A stretch of DNA of 7,871 nucleotides from Actinomycetota bacterium (GTDB lineage: Bacteria; Actinomycetota; Actinomycetes; Nanopelagicales; Nanopelagicaceae). Shown in pieces: positions 6,203-7,871 of the stretch; the stretch's first letter is position 1, and every line of letters begins with the position of its first letter. The notes beneath the pieces were generated by a model. That model did no database searches. It was not told the origin of the DNA and saw nothing but the letters and a program-made list of their open reading frames with translations. The stretch covers positions 1 to 7,871 of the forward strand of contig WLCU01000043.1 in assembly GCA_009705165.1 (NCBI GenBank), written 5' to 3'. The translations under genes and the position numbers were made by a program.

Positions 6203-7871
6203 TCTATTCAAGCTCCACGCTATATCTTTAATTGAAGCATGAATTAATTGTGCATCTTCAATAGTGCTTGCAACTATTTCAATCGTCTTTCTTTCATTCG
6301 GCAAAATCGTCAATCTTTGCGCGCTCACGCTGACTACTTCGTGCGCTACCAGTTCTGGTAACAAGGAAAATTCGAAAACAAAAGAGTGCGATCTGATAGT
6401 TACTTCAACGCAAGACCCATTTAATTCTGCGGTAAGTTCAGCATCAACCTTATTGAGAACATCCACGGGTTTATCAGATACCGATCGGGAAGTGCGGATA
6501 TCCCCCAGCTGGGCAACAACATAACCTTGCTCTGGAATAAAGCCCCGCATGGTGATTGTGTGTTTTGAATGTGCAGCAACTTCAATTGCTTGATTCTTTG
6601 TCTCGAGGATATTTCCTAATTCATCAAGAGTGATTAAATACAGTTGATCTCGCCAGACCTGCGCAGTGTCATTTACTATGACAAGCGCGCGATTTTCCCC
6701 TGAGAAGTGAAGTAAACGTGGCCTATATGCCTCACGCATTGCATACCAAGAGAGCTTGCGGCTACCCGCACTATCTTTTACTGCCCAACTAAGTGCCGGC
6801 CACATGTCGTTGTATTGCCAAAGGACAGAGCCTGAACAAGTTTCAAATTGAGATCTAAAATGTTTTAAGCCAACTTCAACCGCGCGCGCTTGCACAAGTT
6901 GGGCAGCAAAATACCAAGCGGGGCCTTCAGTAAATTCTGTTGCAAACTCACGTTTAAGCCCAGCTGCGATTTTGTCCATTCCATCAAAAGCTTTTTGATG
7001 TGTTGCCAACTGTGGGTCTTTAGAATCTAAGTTCGATTTACCAATAGCTTTTGTTAATGTCTGCCATGAACCGGGGCCGTTATATCCAAACTCTGCAGCA
7101 AATGAAGGTGAATATTCTTCATAGCGCTGATAACCGCGTTCGTTCCAAACATCCCAAATATGATTTGTACCTGATGCAAAATCTTTTACATCCTCGCTCA
7201 ACGTTGAAAAAGGTGAACCTGGAATGTAGGCACGGCTTTGGTCTATTTGTTTTAAGAGGTTAGGCAAAATCTCAAAGTAGTATTTTGAACCCCAAGGCTT
7301 TCCTGCAAGTGGTTCTTGCCAATCCCAATGCTGAAAGCCTTCGATGCATTCATTTCCACCGCACCACAGAACCAGCGATGGGTGGTTAGCAAGTCGTGAA
7401 ATCGCCTCCGTTGCTTCGGCAGTAACTTCAGCGATTGTCTTTTGATCTTCTGGGTATGCAGCACATGCAAAGAGGAAATCCTGCCAAACAATTATTCCTT
7501 TTTCATCACATAAATCATAGAAATCATCCGACTCATAAATTCCACCGCCCCATACGCGAATCGCATTTACTTCAACCGAATAGAGATCCTCGATTTTTTT
7601 CGCATAATCTGCACGGGTCACGCGATGTGGAAACGGATCATCTGGAATCCAGTTAACTCCCCTGGCCCACACACGTTGGCCATTGACCATAATTGCGAAC
7701 ATCTGTCGATCGTTAAAGTTGGATTGATCTAGTTCTACGTGCCTAAAGCCAACGCGCTTGATGCTTTCATCGACTACTTCACCATGGCTATCAATTAACT
7801 GCACGATTACGGTGTACAAAAATGGGTCACCAAAACCTCTTGGTTGCCACAAATCAAAGCCAGGCAATTGG
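6179..7871 (-). CDS. Beta-mannosidase, glycoside hydrolase family 2, N-terminal part missing
   Basis: About 563 C-terminal residues of a GH2 beta-mannosidase are present; family members are about 800-850 residues, so roughly 250 N-terminal residues lie beyond the right edge. Order of features: end of the immunoglobulin-like domain (LWQPRGFGDPFLYTV), then the catalytic barrel with RVWGGGIYESDDFYDLCDE, VWQDFLFACAAYP, the acid/base Glu in WCGGNE (codon 7349-7351), GTNHIWDVW, the nucleophile Glu in AEFGYNGPG (codon 7091-7093), HFRSQFETCSG and WQYNDMWPALSWA. The two glutamates are 86 residues apart, as expected. A beta-sandwich C-terminal domain follows. The enzyme removes terminal beta-mannosyl residues from mannooligosaccharides or Man-beta-1,4-GlcNAc. 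A TTG at 7865-7867 is internal, since the family sequence continues through it. Whether the protein is secreted cannot be judged. Convergent with the kinase gene. Confidence 0.93.
   Translation of the reverse strand, partial: QLPGFDLWQPRGFGDPFLYTVIVQLIDSHGEVVDESIKRVGFRHVELDQSNFNDRQMFAIMVNGQRVWARGVNWIPDDPFPHRVTRADYAKKIEDLYSVEVNAIRVWGGGIYESDDFYDLCDEKGIIVWQDFLFACAAYPEDQKTIAEVTAEATEAISRLANHPSLVLWCGGNECIEGFQHWDWQEPLAGKPWGSKYYFEILPNLLKQIDQSRAYIPGSPFSTLSEDVKDFASGTNHIWDVWNERGYQRYEEYSPSFAAEFGYNGPGSWQTLTKAIGKSNLDSKDPQLATHQKAFDGMDKIAAGLKREFATEFTEGPAWYFAAQLVQARAVEVGLKHFRSQFETCSGSVLWQYNDMWPALSWAVKDSAGSRKLSWYAMREAYRPRLLHFSGENRALVIVNDTAQVWRDQLYLITLDELGNILETKNQAIEVAAHSKHTITMRGFIPEQGYVVAQLGDIRTSRSVSDKPVDVLNKVDAELTAELNGSCVEVTIRSHSFVFEFSLLPELVAHEVVSVSAQRLTILPNERKTIEIVASTIEDAQLIHASIKDIAWSLNRLVGSPAK

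Noticed and set aside
7237..7252. Second DasR-like site (TTTGGTCTATTTGTTT)
   Set aside because: Only one half resembles the consensus, there is little symmetry, and it lies deep within the beta-mannosidase coding region.
7051..7656. Overlapping open frames on both strands inside the beta-mannosidase gene
   Set aside because: They are short, lack family features and ribosome sites, and overlap a strongly conserved coding region; similar antisense frames in the other genes were dismissed for the same reason.
7865..7867. TTG as the true start of the beta-mannosidase
   Set aside because: The family sequence continues through this codon and the N-terminal sugar-binding domain is still missing, so the gene is simply cut by the window edge.

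Overview
The window looks like part of a compact, moderately AT-rich actinobacterial chromosome. Three things point that way: a GntR/UTRA regulator with a site closely matching the Streptomyces DasR operator, a sugar ABC transporter without its own ATPase, and frequent GTG starts. Short intergenic gaps and overlapping genes together with modest GC would fit a streamlined freshwater actinobacterium (acI / Nanopelagicales type). That placement is an inference, not proven by the sequence. There are eight protein genes, two of them cut by the window edges. I see no RNA gene, insertion sequence or CRISPR array, and no gene-free stretch over 300 bases.

Layout from left to right: a SIS-domain aldose/ketose isomerase or deaminase (minus strand, 3' part missing); a divergent GntR/UTRA repressor (plus); N-acetylmannosamine-6-phosphate 2-epimerase NanE (minus, convergent with the repressor); a 126-bp control region with a two-way promoter and a DasR-like operator; then a plus-strand operon of sugar-binding protein, two permeases and a BadF/BadG-type amino-sugar kinase. 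A strong hairpin separates the binding-protein gene from the first permease gene. The kinase gene runs head-on into, and overlaps by 24 bp, a minus-strand GH2 beta-mannosidase whose N-terminal part lies beyond the right edge.

Together the genes read as an amino-sugar scavenging locus. The transporter would import a GlcNAc- or ManNAc-containing sugar and the kinase would phosphorylate it. NanE would convert ManNAc-6-P to GlcNAc-6-P, and the SIS protein would convert glucosamine-6-P to fructose-6-P. The repressor would sense a phosphorylated amino sugar and act at the operator between nanE and the transporter operon. The beta-mannosidase suggests a beta-mannosylated substrate; Man-beta-1,4-GlcNAc from N-glycan cores is the most attractive guess. 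A GlcNAc-6-P deacetylase (NagA), a sialic acid lyase and a transporter ATPase are not in the window.
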